Assembly: GCF_900107795.1 (NCBI RefSeq)
Contig: NZ_FNRL01000016.1
Span: 80,193-144,192 of the forward strand
Source of the DNA: Chitinophaga terrae (ex Kim and Jung 2007)
GTDB lineage: Bacteria; Bacteroidota; Bacteroidia; Chitinophagales; Chitinophagaceae
Length of the DNA stretch: 64,000 bases
Direction: 5' to 3'
Positions 26,526 through 36,382 of the stretch are shown here, in pieces. Numbering within the stretch: position 1 is the first letter of the stretch; each line of letters begins with the position of its first letter. Below the pieces are notes generated by a model. It ran no database searches, was not told the origin of the DNA, and worked only from the letters and a program-made list of their open reading frames with translations. The position numbers and the translations under genes are program-made.

Positions 26526-27653
26526 TTACTGTTTTTCCATTCTTCTTATTTCAGCAAACAAAGCTTTGAAAGTATCCACATTATCCTGGGTTCCTTTCCT
26601 TACGCCCTTACGGTTGTAATACCCGTCTATAAACTCACGGGTGCTTACCCACATGGTTTCAAATACGCCTGGCATACGCTCGGATAAAGTCCTGGAAAAA
26701 TCGGCCCTGAGGGCATTTTTGCGGGCAAGGTAAACCTGCTCCAACTGCGCCAGCGCCACATCCTTTTTCCCACATGCCGATGGCAGTACCTGGAAACCCT
26801 TTACTGCAAAATAACCAGGCGTCGGCGGCGCATCTTCATACTTCCAGTCACAAATCATAATATCCTTCGGTATCATGTCTATTGCCCGGGCTGTATTATT
26901 CATACTTGCCTGCCAGGCCAGCAGGTTGGTCACTTTTCCATCTATCAGCCTGTCGCTCCACATCCACATCTGGCATTTCTTTTCCTTCAGATGCTGGTGC
27001 AGCGCATTTACATAACCGGCAAACAGTTCTGCTTTGTCCCGGCCTCCGCAACGCGGACATTTATCATACCCGATGATCCATGCTTCATCCAACCCCACAT
27101 GAAACGCATCCGCTCCTGTAACATCTATCAACTCATCCATCAACGGGAAAATAATGCTGAACAGGTCAGGATGCAGGGGGCAAAGACACTTGCTGTAAAA
27201 GTCGAACATGCCTCCATCCTTCCAGGGAACAGGAGGACCGTAATCCGGCGATTCGTCCAACTGCGGATAATTCTTCAGCAACGACAACATTTCTGTTTGC
27301 TCCGACTGGTGCGCCAGCAGGTTCATTGTAGGGATAAAACGGATGCCCGCTTCCCTGCAAGCCTGGACAATCTGCTTAAGATCGCTCTCCGATATTGCAT
27401 TCTTTTCACGGATCTTAGGATTGGATTTAAACTGGTACCAATACTCGATCCTCAGCGCCAGGGTATTCACTCCTTCCGCTTTCAACGCTTCCTTAATAAA
27501 GCGGCATAGCAGCGGCACATCTTCCGGCGGCGGCACACTTAACAATAATCCCTTTACCGGTAATACATTCCATTTAAATTCTCCCGGCTGCTGTTGCGCC
27601 TGGGTCAACAACTGAATGAAACAACACGCTATAGCTAATAAATACTTCTTCAT
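26526..27653 (-). CDS. Secreted glycoside hydrolase family 20-like enzyme
   Basis: A 375-residue protein with signal peptide MKKYLLAIACCFIQLLTQAQ and a single TIM-barrel resembling the GH20 catalytic domain. The putative catalytic pair is D189-E190 in FHVGLDEAWIIG; barrel strands such as VNTLALRIEYWYQ, IRFIPTMNLLAHQ and CQMWMWSDRLID are visible, with a CPRCGG loop after the active site. It lacks the N-terminal GH20b domain of typical beta-N-acetylhexosaminidases, so hexosamine specificity is not assured. Last gene of the SusC/SusD operon (13 bp after the IPT-NHL gene). Confidence 0.78.
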   Translation of the reverse strand: MKKYLLAIACCFIQLLTQAQQQPGEFKWNVLPVKGLLLSVPPPEDVPLLCRFIKEALKAEGVNTLALRIEYWYQFKSNPKIREKNAISESDLKQIVQACREAGIRFIPTMNLLAHQSEQTEMLSLLKNYPQLDESPDYGPPVPWKDGGMFDFYSKCLCPLHPDLFSIIFPLMDELIDVTGADAFHVGLDEAWIIGYDKCPRCGGRDKAELFAGYVNALHQHLKEKKCQMWMWSDRLIDGKVTNLLAWQASMNNTARAIDMIPKDIMICDWKYEDAPPTPGYFAVKGFQVLPSACGKKDVALAQLEQVYLARKNALRADFSRTLSERMPGVFETMWVSTREFIDGYYNRKGVRKGTQDNVDTFKALFAEIRRMEKQ

Positions 27654-27666
27654 TATTCTGCTGGTT

Positions 27667-28941
27667 TTATTCTGCAACTACTTTCCTGATACAATTGTTA
27701 TTTCTGTCTACCACATACACTACTCCATCTTTATCTACCGCCACGCCTGTTGGCGCATTGAACAACGCTGCGGCTCCTGAGCCATCTGCAAAGCCAGGCG
27801 TACTTCCGCCGATATAAGTGCTTACATTCCAATCGGCCGGCGTGATCATCCTGATACATTGGTTGGTATTCACTACAGAACCATCTGAAGTTCCGTTACC
27901 GGCAACAAACAGGTTGTTATGTTTATCTATTGCGATACCCCATGGATAGTCGAAACGGGCAGCGTTGCCGATGCCGTTCACCAGGCCTGTTTGGCCGGCG
28001 GCTCCGGCAATGGTTTCAGGCTCCCAGGTACCGGCTTTGAACTTCTTAATAACCGAAGTACCGTTTTCTGTAACATAGAGATTGCCTGCATCATCTACGG
28101 TCACATCTGCGGGGTATACCAATCCTGTAATAATGGCTTTGGCGTCGCCCGACGGCGTTACCTGGAAAATACTTCCCGGGTTGCCGGCGTTGGCGTAGTA
28201 CATCATCCCATTCCTTTTATCTATCCCCATTCCCCACGCTTCTCCCCAGCATACAAGCGAGGTAGTACCGTCGGGAGTCACTTTCCTGATGGTCCAGGCA
28301 GCAGGATCTGTCACGAAAATATTACCATCGTTATCTGTAGCGATATCCAGCGGCAGGTAGAACTGGGCGTCTGCTCCCTTACCTTCTTTATAACCATAGG
28401 TACCGCCGCATAACGTGGTAACAGTGCCGTCGGGAGCTATCTTCCTGATGCGCAGGTTGCCTGCATCCGCCACATATACGTTACCGTTAGCATCTACATC
28501 CAACCCGCAACGTTTATCAAAGTTAAAAAACGCATTGCTGCCTTTTCCATCGGCAAAGCCGGATGTACCATTACCAGCAAGGGTACTTACTTTGTAGGAA
28601 GATTCATATTGAAAGTCTTTGGGCGCTTCGCCTGTTTTACCGTTGATGGTAACCGCTATTTTCCCGCTTCCCGCTTTCTCCGGTATCACGATTAAAATAT
28701 GATCGCTGATAATGCCTGTGATCAGGGCTTTATGGCCATTGACGGTCACCGTTACGCCGGCAGTATCTGTACTGAAATTGGTACCGTAAACCAATACCTC
28801 TGTTCCTGCCGCTCCATGCTCCGGAGTGAACTTGTCTACCACTATCGGCGCGTTGTTATCGTGTACAAAGCCTTTATCTTTTTTGCAGGCGGCCAGCAAG
28901 AGGAAGCATACCGCCAGCAGGTTGTATATCGTTGTTTTCAT
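27667..28941 (-). CDS. IPT/TIG and NHL-repeat surface lipoprotein
   Basis: A 424-residue lipoprotein (MKTTIYNLLAVCFLLLAACKKD, lipobox LLAAC). An IPT/TIG immunoglobulin-like domain (FTPEHGAAGTEVLVYGTNFS) is followed by a beta-propeller of NHL repeats, each like NVYVADAGNLRIRKIAPDGTVTTL or NLFVAGNGTSDGSV, ending VVYVVDRNNNCIRKV. Proteins with this build are common as third members of SusC/SusD operons and are thought to bind glycan at the cell surface. The ATG at 28941 gives a proper lipoprotein signal and lies 11 bp after the SusD stop. Confidence 0.87.
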   Translation of the reverse strand: MKTTIYNLLAVCFLLLAACKKDKGFVHDNNAPIVVDKFTPEHGAAGTEVLVYGTNFSTDTAGVTVTVNGHKALITGIISDHILIVIPEKAGSGKIAVTINGKTGEAPKDFQYESSYKVSTLAGNGTSGFADGKGSNAFFNFDKRCGLDVDANGNVYVADAGNLRIRKIAPDGTVTTLCGGTYGYKEGKGADAQFYLPLDIATDNDGNIFVTDPAAWTIRKVTPDGTTSLVCWGEAWGMGIDKRNGMMYYANAGNPGSIFQVTPSGDAKAIITGLVYPADVTVDDAGNLYVTENGTSVIKKFKAGTWEPETIAGAAGQTGLVNGIGNAARFDYPWGIAIDKHNNLFVAGNGTSDGSVVNTNQCIRMITPADWNVSTYIGGSTPGFADGSGAAALFNAPTGVAVDKDGVVYVVDRNNNCIRKVVAE

Positions 28942-28952
28942 GTATGCATTTT

Positions 28953-30593
28953 TTACCAACCAGGATTCTGTTTAAAATCGGGATTATGGCCGCTTACCTT
29001 ATCTATTTCGCTCTGCGGAATGGGCAGCCAGTAGTTCTTAGCCGGGTCAAACACCCTTTTACCTATTACCGGGTAGGTATAGGTAACGTTCCCGGCGCCG
29101 TTGCCGCTTACAGCTACGCCATGCACTTCTTTGTTATCTACCACCTCCGCGATCTTCCAGCGCCTTACATCCCAGAAGCGGTGATCTTCCAGCGCCAGTT
29201 CTATTCTTCGCTCATGGCGTATCGCGGCCCGCAGGCCCGCCTGGTCGCCGCCTGCTATATCAGGCATTCCGGCTCTTCTCCTGATGGCGTTCAAGGCGTT
29301 GTAAACATCGGCGCCCGGACCTGCAACTTCATTCTGCGCTTCCGCATAATTGAGGTATAATTCTGCAGTTCTTATCAGCACCCATTTGCGGTCGGAGCCT
29401 CCTGTACCTGCAAACAGGTCTACAGACGGCAAAAGGTATTTACGCGGCCAGTAATTGGTAACGATCTGGCCAGAGCGTGGAGCGTCCGCGCCGTTAGGGT
29501 CCAGAATCTTCCCTTTCCAGTTGGCGCCAGGATAAAGAATGGTCGCGTAAAAACGAGGGTCCCTGCCTTCGTAAGGTCGTTGGGCATTGTAGCCGGAAGC
29601 CGGGTCGCCGATCGGCAATCCTGTTGCTTTCATCTCATAATCATTCACCAGCTCCTGCAAGGGGGTGATATTCCCGTAACCGTTAGCGCTGCGCGGGTTC
29701 ATCTCCCTGTCTATCCCTCCATCGCCAAAGGCGCCGGGAGCGCCACGGCTCCAGATCACTTCCCTGTTGAAATACTGGGTGAAAATATCTCCATAATTAT
29801 CATATAACGTATAGCCGTTAACGATAGCGGTGTCTAAAGCCGCCTTGCATGCGGCAGCAGCGGATCTCCACCTGCCGGCATCATTTCCCGGGTTAAACAG
29901 GGGGCTGGCATAAAATAATCTCACCCTGCCTTCCAGCGCCATAGCGATCATTTTGGTAGCGCGGCCCCAGTTGGAAGGACGATCATTATAAGTAACAGGC
30001 AACAAAGTACCCGCTTCCTGCAGGTCTTTCAGGATACTTGCCGTTACTTCGTCGATACTGTTGCGTTTCAGGTAAATGCCAGCCGGATCATCGAAGGGAT
30101 TTTTTTCATCCAGGATCAATGGCAAGCCGCCGAACGCCCGCATCAGTTCAAAATAATAGTACGCTCTCAAGAGTAATACCTCGCCTTTTAAACGGTTGCG
30201 GCGCTGCGGGTAGTTCGGATCTTCCGGCACCAGCGAATATTGCGCGAGGAATTTATTACAGGACCGGATCTTGCCGTAGAAATCGCCCCACCAGCTTTGC
30301 ATAGGAAAGTTGGAAGGACTCATGGAACCATTGTTGAAGTTGCCGGCATACGAGTCGTTCGCCTGGTTCGTTTCATCTGTAGCGCTGCTCAATCCCCATG
30401 CTGCGCCGGGTTTGAAGATATTCGGCAAACTCTGGTAAATACTGTTTACAAATCTTTCCGCGTTTTCAATATTCGAAAAGACTTCCTTTTCAGTGATCAG
30501 GTCACTTGGTTTTCTGTCGAGGTAATTTTTTCCGCAGGCGGTAAAGCACATTATCAACACTGCTGCGATACCCGATTTAATAACTTTTCTCAT
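28953..30593 (-). CDS. SusD/RagB-family nutrient-binding lipoprotein
   Basis: A 546-residue outer-membrane lipoprotein (signal VLIMCFTACGKNYLDRKPSD, lipidated Cys20) with the SusD fold: N-terminal TPR-like helices (NAERFVNSIYQSLPNIF, EVLLLRAYYYFELMRAFGGL) and C-terminal RRAGMPDI, RHERRIELALEDHRFWDVRRW and YWLPIPQSEIDKV. It captures an oligosaccharide or other ligand and closes over the SusC transporter encoded 23 bp upstream. The ligand is not predictable from sequence alone. Confidence 0.96.
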   Translation of the reverse strand: MRKVIKSGIAAVLIMCFTACGKNYLDRKPSDLITEKEVFSNIENAERFVNSIYQSLPNIFKPGAAWGLSSATDETNQANDSYAGNFNNGSMSPSNFPMQSWWGDFYGKIRSCNKFLAQYSLVPEDPNYPQRRNRLKGEVLLLRAYYYFELMRAFGGLPLILDEKNPFDDPAGIYLKRNSIDEVTASILKDLQEAGTLLPVTYNDRPSNWGRATKMIAMALEGRVRLFYASPLFNPGNDAGRWRSAAAACKAALDTAIVNGYTLYDNYGDIFTQYFNREVIWSRGAPGAFGDGGIDREMNPRSANGYGNITPLQELVNDYEMKATGLPIGDPASGYNAQRPYEGRDPRFYATILYPGANWKGKILDPNGADAPRSGQIVTNYWPRKYLLPSVDLFAGTGGSDRKWVLIRTAELYLNYAEAQNEVAGPGADVYNALNAIRRRAGMPDIAGGDQAGLRAAIRHERRIELALEDHRFWDVRRWKIAEVVDNKEVHGVAVSGNGAGNVTYTYPVIGKRVFDPAKNYWLPIPQSEIDKVSGHNPDFKQNPGW

Positions 30594-30616
30594 ACTTATA
30601 TTTTTATCGCAGTTGC

Positions 30617-33600
30617 TTAAAGATTAACGGTTATTCCGGCATTGAACACACGCATAATTGGGTAAGGCTGCCAGCCCCAACGGCCGCCGGTATTGGATTC
30701 GGGGTCAATGCCCAGTTCCCTCACATTATCCCAGCTGATGAGGTTCATACCATTCATATAGATCCTTGCATTTTTGATCTTTGCTTTTTTCAGCCAGTGC
30801 GCAGGCAATCTATATCCTATCTCTGCATTCTTTAACTTGATATAATCAGTGTTCCTGATCCAATAGGTGGAGGAAATGAAATTATTAGCCATGTTGCTTT
30901 CTGTCAGGTGAAGCGCAGGGAAGGTAGCATTGGCCGCATTTTCCGGGGTCCATCGGCCTTCGTGGAATGGCCTGAAACTTTCCCGGTAGTTGGCTGTCAG
31001 CTGTGCAGAGAAGATCTGCCGGCCGCCTGCTGCCCCCTGGAAAAGGATGCTCACATCCAGGCCTTTGTAATCGAATCCTACCGTAATACCGTAGTAATTG
31101 GTAGGCACATTCATCATAGGCAACATTGTTCTGTCGGCCTCGTCTATCTTTCCATCATTGTTCAGATCTTTATACTTAATATCACCAGGGATGAGCGGAG
31201 CAAATGTTTGTTTAGGGCTTTTGTTGATCTCATCCTGGCTTTGGAACAGGCCTTCGGCAACATATCCCAGGTCGTACCCTACAGGATGGCCAACAGCGCT
31301 CTGGTAAGGATATGCGAGCTTAGGTTCGTCCAGCTCCAGTATCCTGTTCTTCACATACTGGTAGTTCATTTTCGCGAAAACGCCTACCTGGCGGATGTTG
31401 GTATAAAGATTCAATTCGCCTTCGATACCCCTGTTGCGGATGCGTCCCATATTACGGTTGAGAGAAGCGGTGATGCCCAGGTAAGAGGGAATGGTGCCTG
31501 CATAGGTGAGAATGTCTTTACGGAGCTCATTGAATACATCTACTGAAAACTTCAGTTTGTCTTTCATGAATCCTGTTTCTATACCCAGGTTGGTTTTTGC
31601 AGCCTTCTCCCAGGTGATAGCGGTATTGCCTATCCTGTTTTCGTAGTAGCCGCCTACAGAAGAGGCTACGCTGCCAAAAGTAAAGCCATCGCCTCTTGCA
31701 TAGTCGGACATATACAGCCAACGATCGCCTCCTACCTGGTCGTTACCTACATAACCGTGAGAGAAGCGCATTTTCAGGAAGCTGAAGGCCGATTGCTGTT
31801 TCATGAAATTTTCGCTGCTCAGCACCCAGGCGGCAGAAATAGCCGGGAAGAAACCATAGCGTTTACCCGGAGGAAAGTTTTCTGAACCATTGTAGCCGGC
31901 GTTGAATTCCAGGTAATATTTAGAAGCGTAGTTATAAGCGAGGCGGCCAACAAAGCCTTCGTATACACGTGGCAGGTTGCCGGATTGCGAACGGTAGTTG
32001 CGGTTAAAAAGATATAAGCCGCTCACGGAGTGTTTCCCGAAGTCGCGGTCGTACATGATCTTCAGGTCATAGTAGTAATACCTTTCACCGCTGGAAAAGC
32101 CTGAACGCTGCAAGCTCGTAGCCTTACGGTGCTGGGTATACGTACCTTCGCTGCCGGGTACTGATTTATAACGGTACGAATCAAATTCCTGGTCCAGCGC
32201 GAAGTTGATATCGCCGTAGTTTTCGAAAGTGAATAAACCTTTTACCTTTAGCCCCGGAGTGATGAAATCCAGTTTCCGCGTTAAGGCAACGCTACCATTG
32301 GTGCTGTGCCAGTAAGCATCCAGGTAGCCGTTGCGGGTAAGCATCCCGTAAGGGTTGTAGAAGTCTTCCCGCATGCTGCCGGAAGCAACGGAGCCGTTGG
32401 GGTTCAGGCGTGGAGTGAGCCTGTTGGTCATCTGCGACAGCACCACCCAAAGGAATTCAAATCCTCCGCGGTCGGAAGAGGGGCCCGTCCTGTTCTCCAG
32501 CCTGGAGGCCAGGTCTACCTGCAGATCCGTGTTCTTGTCGAGGGTAATATCAACGTTGGAGCGGAAATTGAAACGGTCGTATTTGTATTTCACGCCATAG
32601 ATGTTTTCATTAGCTCGCCTGTAAATCGGCTCCTGGCGCAGGTAAGAGCCGGAAACAAAATAACGTACATACTTGGAGCCGCCGCCGATATTCACATTCA
32701 GCGTTTTCTGCGGAGAATTTTTCCTGATCATTTCTTCATACCAATCGGTGTTCGGGTAATCATAGGGCTTTAATCCTGTTTTATAATATTCCAGCTCCTG
32801 GTCTGTAAACACGGCGGGCAATCCATCGTTCTTTGCAGCTTCGTTCTCCAGCAGTCCTGATTCATAAGAGCTGAGGAAACGGGGAAAATTAGTAGGTTGT
32901 TGCAAAGCATATTGCATATTCACCTGGATGTTGGGGGGACCGTCCTTTCCTCTTTTGGTAGTCACCAGCACAATACCGTTAGCGCCCTGGATACCATACA
33001 AGGCAGTGGAAGACGCATCTTTAAGGATAGTAACAGATTCAACTTCGTTAGGGTCCAACTGGCCGATATTGGCATCTCCCCGCGGCAAACCATCGATCAC
33101 TACCAGTGGGTTGGTAGCCCCTATGGTGCTGATACCGCGAATGAATAACTGCGAATCGTCGCCTCCCGGCCTGCCGGAATGCTGGGCAGTGATCAACCCG
33201 GGCAGGCGGCCTGCCAGGGCGTTGGAGAGGTTGGAAACAGGGCTTTGTTTCAGTTCTTTCGTTTGTATGCTGGAAACAGCGCCGGTAACGCTCTGGCGGG
33301 TTTGCTTCTGTCCATACCCCAATACCACTACTTCATTCAGGCCCGATTCGGAAGGTTTTAGCCTGATAACCGGCAGTTGTTTATTACCTTTTACCGGCAC
33401 TTCCACGGATTGGTAACCGATATAGGAAACGATCAATACCCCGTTTTCAGGCGCCGATATGCTGAAGTTCCCGTCTACATCCGTAGCAGTTCCCCTGCTG
33501 GTACCTTTTACCTGGATGCTTACCCCGGGCAGTTCCTGGCCATTCTCCGAAGTTACCTTACCTTTTACCGTTATATCGGCAGTGCTTTCAGAAATAGCTA

Positions 33601-33934
33601 CCATGCCTCCTTCCAGGATCTTGTATTTAAAGTTCTTACTCAGCACTTTGTCGAGGATCTCGGGCAGCGTAGCGTCTTTAAAGTTTACGTCCACTTTCTG
33701 GTCTTTCGGGAAGGTCTTATAGTTATACAGGAAACGGTATTCGCTTCTTGTTTCTACCCATTCCAACAGCTTATGCAGGGCGATCTGTTTACTGTTGAGG
33801 GTAAATCTGCCTGATTCAGCGCGTACCTGGAAAAGGGTAGCAGTTATGAGAATAAGACAAAGCTTCATACACATGAATGTTTTTCTCACTAAATAGTTGG
33901 AACGGGCTGTTTTTGAACACAGCGTTTTTTTCAT
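30617..33934 (-). CDS. SusC/RagA-family TonB-dependent transporter with STN domain
   Basis: A 1105-residue outer-membrane transporter. After the signal region comes a secretin/TonB short N-terminal (STN) domain (ALHKLLEWVETRSEYRFLYNY), then a carboxypeptidase-like beta-sandwich (VKGKVTSENGQELPGVSIQV), the plug with the family marker GYGQKQTRQSVTGAVSSI and SALYGIQGANGIVLVTTKRG, and a long C-terminal barrel. The STN domain contacts FecR-type anti-sigma factors, which fits the FecR gene just upstream. The ATG at 33934 (MKKTLCSKTARSN) is preferred to a start at 33988. Confidence 0.95.
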   Translation of the reverse strand: MKKTLCSKTARSNYLVRKTFMCMKLCLILITATLFQVRAESGRFTLNSKQIALHKLLEWVETRSEYRFLYNYKTFPKDQKVDVNFKDATLPEILDKVLSKNFKYKILEGGMVAISESTADITVKGKVTSENGQELPGVSIQVKGTSRGTATDVDGNFSISAPENGVLIVSYIGYQSVEVPVKGNKQLPVIRLKPSESGLNEVVVLGYGQKQTRQSVTGAVSSIQTKELKQSPVSNLSNALAGRLPGLITAQHSGRPGGDDSQLFIRGISTIGATNPLVVIDGLPRGDANIGQLDPNEVESVTILKDASSTALYGIQGANGIVLVTTKRGKDGPPNIQVNMQYALQQPTNFPRFLSSYESGLLENEAAKNDGLPAVFTDQELEYYKTGLKPYDYPNTDWYEEMIRKNSPQKTLNVNIGGGSKYVRYFVSGSYLRQEPIYRRANENIYGVKYKYDRFNFRSNVDITLDKNTDLQVDLASRLENRTGPSSDRGGFEFLWVVLSQMTNRLTPRLNPNGSVASGSMREDFYNPYGMLTRNGYLDAYWHSTNGSVALTRKLDFITPGLKVKGLFTFENYGDINFALDQEFDSYRYKSVPGSEGTYTQHRKATSLQRSGFSSGERYYYYDLKIMYDRDFGKHSVSGLYLFNRNYRSQSGNLPRVYEGFVGRLAYNYASKYYLEFNAGYNGSENFPPGKRYGFFPAISAAWVLSSENFMKQQSAFSFLKMRFSHGYVGNDQVGGDRWLYMSDYARGDGFTFGSVASSVGGYYENRIGNTAITWEKAAKTNLGIETGFMKDKLKFSVDVFNELRKDILTYAGTIPSYLGITASLNRNMGRIRNRGIEGELNLYTNIRQVGVFAKMNYQYVKNRILELDEPKLAYPYQSAVGHPVGYDLGYVAEGLFQSQDEINKSPKQTFAPLIPGDIKYKDLNNDGKIDEADRTMLPMMNVPTNYYGITVGFDYKGLDVSILFQGAAGGRQIFSAQLTANYRESFRPFHEGRWTPENAANATFPALHLTESNMANNFISSTYWIRNTDYIKLKNAEIGYRLPAHWLKKAKIKNARIYMNGMNLISWDNVRELGIDPESNTGGRWGWQPYPIMRVFNAGITVNL

Positions 33935-34121
33935 ACTTTTGAAATTGAACGTTAGACATTTGAAACAATGAGCATCCCGCACGGACATCTTTGTTTCATT
34001 CCATGTTTAGCTTTGAAGGGAAGGTGCAACTTCCCTTTTTTTATGGCAGAAGGAGTGGTTATACAGGTTCCGGAGGTACCAGGTGTAAATTTTTCATACG
34101 TTTCGTTTTTAAGTTGGTTGA

Positions 34122-35132
34122 CTAATGGTGCAAATAGATGGTATCTCCTTTAATCGTGTAATGAAAGTCGGCTGTGATCTGCAGCGCTTTCAGTACTTCA
34201 GTAACGGTTTCTTTTTTAAAAGTGCCTTTGAATCTGTAATCTTCCGGAAAAGTATCCCTCAGTATAATTTTACGTTTGTACCAGCGGCTCATTAATCGCG
34301 CCAGTTCAGGGAAAGATTTGTCTTTAAACGATAGTTTGTCGTCCATCCATTCCAGTTCACTGTTTGTTGTTTTATTGGTCTGCGGATTTAATTGTTCTAT
34401 GATCGCCACCCGGTCGGGCCACTCTATAACCCTTGCTCCCGGCGGTACGGTAATTGGTTGATCCTTCTTTTTTAATGTCAGTTTTTCACCTGCTTTAAGC
34501 GTGAGGGAATTAGATTGATGATCAATTGCAATACTTCCTTCTATTAACGCCGCTTCCAGCGCCTCGTCGTCTTTATAGGCCTTTACATTGAAACGGGTAC
34601 CCAGTACCCGTACGCGCATATCAGAAGCCCGGATGGTAAAGGGTTTACTTTCATGTTTGGCTACATCGAAAAATGCTTCTCCTTCCAACACCACTTCCCT
34701 TTTGCCGTCGGCTATATTCCCCGGATAGCTTAACCGGCTGCCAACATTCATCCAAACCTCTGTTCCATCTTCCAGCGTTATTTTTTTACGTTCGCCTTCG
34801 CTGGTACTTATGGCCAGTTGCTGCACTTTATGGGAGAAATAATATTGCAGGCCGGCAGCGCTGATCAGCACTGCCAGTACGGCTGCTACGGCTAATTTCT
34901 TCCATTTAAATTTCACTATCCTGGCTGCCGGTTCTTCCCACTCCCCTTCTGCTTTCAGCCGGTCTGTAATATCGTTATAGAGCTGGTGAAGGTCGGGGTG
35001 CGAAGTCCCGGCATGCCCCGTTTTCTTCGCCCTGTAGTCTTCGTACCATAATTCAAGCGCCTCTTTTTCTTCTTCCGAACAATTGCCCTGCAGGTATTTT
35101 TCCAGTAATCCTATTAATTGGTGATCACTCAT
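34122..35132 (-). CDS. FecR-family anti-sigma regulator
   Basis: A 336-residue inner-membrane protein: cytoplasmic N-terminal region that would hold the sigma factor (QLIGLLEKYLQGNCSEEEKEALELW), a membrane helix (KLAVAAVLAVLISAAGLQYYF), and periplasmic FecR domain (ISTSEGERKKITLEDGTEVWMNVGSRL, EVVLEGEAFFDVAKHESKPF). The C-terminal part ends in an STN-like region, FKGTFKKETVTEVLKALQITADFHY. It should relay ligand binding at the SusC STN domain to the divergent ECF sigma factor. Start ATG at 35132. Confidence 0.95.
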   Translation of the reverse strand: MSDHQLIGLLEKYLQGNCSEEEKEALELWYEDYRAKKTGHAGTSHPDLHQLYNDITDRLKAEGEWEEPAARIVKFKWKKLAVAAVLAVLISAAGLQYYFSHKVQQLAISTSEGERKKITLEDGTEVWMNVGSRLSYPGNIADGKREVVLEGEAFFDVAKHESKPFTIRASDMRVRVLGTRFNVKAYKDDEALEAALIEGSIAIDHQSNSLTLKAGEKLTLKKKDQPITVPPGARVIEWPDRVAIIEQLNPQTNKTTNSELEWMDDKLSFKDKSFPELARLMSRWYKRKIILRDTFPEDYRFKGTFKKETVTEVLKALQITADFHYTIKGDTIYLHH

Positions 35133-35260
35133 TATTTTGGTTGTCTGAAGGTATAGACACACAGTTAAAAAACAACCCTACCCCTTTTTCGTATTTTTTT
35201 TCCTATCTTTTGCCTTTCAGAGAGATGTGACTTCCTCACTTTACCGTATAAGTGGAAAGA

Positions 35261-35839
35261 ATGATCGAGTATATTGAATTACAGGACGAAGCATTAACTG
35301 CATTACTGGCGAACAATGATAACAAGGCTTTCGAGGCCTTGTACCAGCGTTATGCCCACGACCTGTATCAGCATGCCTACACCCGCTTTCCTGTTCCTCA
35401 CCTGCTGGAAGACATGATCCAGGACATTTTCATCCATCTCTATAAAAAAAGGAATACCCTTGGGGAAGTAAAAAATGTAAAAGCCTACCTCTATGCCGCC
35501 ATGCGAAACAGGATCTTTAATGAGATCAGGAATTCGTTGTTGCATGAAAAACATCACCAGCAGATCCCCGCAACCGGCGTTACAGAAACTGAAATCAACT
35601 ATGATGTAAAGTTGCTGGAGAAAAGATTATCGCAGGCCCTTGATAAATTGACGGAGAGAAGCCGGGAAATATTCCTGCTGAGCCGGCGCGATCAGCTTAG
35701 CAATAAAGAGATAGCCCAACGTTTAGGGATATCCGTGAAAGCCGTGGAAAAGCATATGGGGAAGTCGCTGCAGGTAATGCGCGACGAATTTAAAGACTAT
35801 GGACTGATACTGGCGCTTACAATTGTGCTGTATCATTAA
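35261..35839 (+). CDS. ECF RNA polymerase sigma factor (FecI-like, sigma-70 family)
   Basis: A 192-residue sigma factor with region 2 (AFEALYQRYAHDLYQHAYTRF, EDMIQDIFIHLYKKR, NVKAYLYAAMRNRIFNEIRN) and region 4 (LDKLTERSREIFLLSRRDQL, NKEIAQRLGISVKAVEKHMGKSL). It is divergent from FecR and should drive the SusC operon when released. The ATG at 35261 is preferred to a GTG at 35252. Its last 23 bp overlap the 3' end of the convergent SRPBCC gene. Confidence 0.94.
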   Translation: MIEYIELQDEALTALLANNDNKAFEALYQRYAHDLYQHAYTRFPVPHLLEDMIQDIFIHLYKKRNTLGEVKNVKAYLYAAMRNRIFNEIRNSLLHEKHHQQIPATGVTETEINYDVKLLEKRLSQALDKLTERSREIFLLSRRDQLSNKEIAQRLGISVKAVEKHMGKSLQVMRDEFKDYGLILALTIVLYH

Positions 35840-36263
35840 GCGTTTCTGCCATCTTTTTAATATTAAACACCGTACCTCTCCAGTAAAACTCCAGGTGTTT
35901 CCTGATCACATCTGTAGGGAAGTTGGAAATATGTACCGTCAGCTGCTGGAGGTTATCAATTACCGACAATTCAAATAACAGGATGCTGTAATTCCCGGGC
36001 AGATCCGGGAGCCGGGATATTGAACTGAAATGGCTGTAGCTGAGCGCTTTTTCTTCTTCATACCGCAGCACTATGCCTTTGTTTTTGAAAGGAATGTGAT
36101 GGAAACCTTTGACCAGGATGGAAGAATTGACCTCCCAGCTGGTAGATATGGTAATGTTCATTTCAGGGCCCATCCATACTGCCATCAGTTCCGGGTTGGT
36201 CAGTACTTTCCAGAGAGTGGCGGCTGTACAGTTGATGGTGAGCGTAGTAGAAAAGCTGTCCAT
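35817..36263 (-). CDS. SRPBCC/START-like domain protein
   Basis: A 148-residue soluble protein of the AHSA1-like SRPBCC fold, which binds small hydrophobic ligands: TLTINCTAATLWKVLTNPELMAVWMGPE at the start (helix-grip entry, written in part), MNITISTSWEVNSSILVKGF, and the long C-terminal helix. The ATG at 36263 removes 62 upstream residues that share no features with the fold. Convergent with the ECF sigma gene and overlapping it by 23 bp. No role is assigned. Confidence 0.75.
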   Translation of the reverse strand: MDSFSTTLTINCTAATLWKVLTNPELMAVWMGPEMNITISTSWEVNSSILVKGFHHIPFKNKGIVLRYEEEKALSYSHFSSISRLPDLPGNYSILLFELSVIDNLQQLTVHISNFPTDVIRKHLEFYWRGTVFNIKKMAETLNDTAQL

Positions 36264-36327
36264 ACCGCCAAGATAGCATACCCACCCCAGGCAGGCGGCA
36301 AAAGTTATATGAACGGTACAAAAACAA

Positions 36328-36358
36328 ACAGGGCGTACCGGATAATGGTACACCCTGT
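36328..36358 (-). terminator. Rho-independent terminator after yidC
   Basis: A 12-bp inverted repeat (36328-36339 with 36347-36358, one wobble pair) is followed on the minus strand by TTGTTTTTG. It starts 24 bp after the yidC stop. Confidence 0.8.
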
Positions 36359-36382
36359 GAATATCGGCAGTTAGACTGGTAA

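Noticed and set aside
34016..34037. Terminator between fecR and the SusC gene
   Set aside because: The hairpin's T-run is on the plus strand, while both flanking genes are read from the minus strand; no plus-strand gene ends there.
35252..35260. GTG start for the ECF sigma factor
   Set aside because: An ATG three codons later gives a normal N-terminus and is the better choice.
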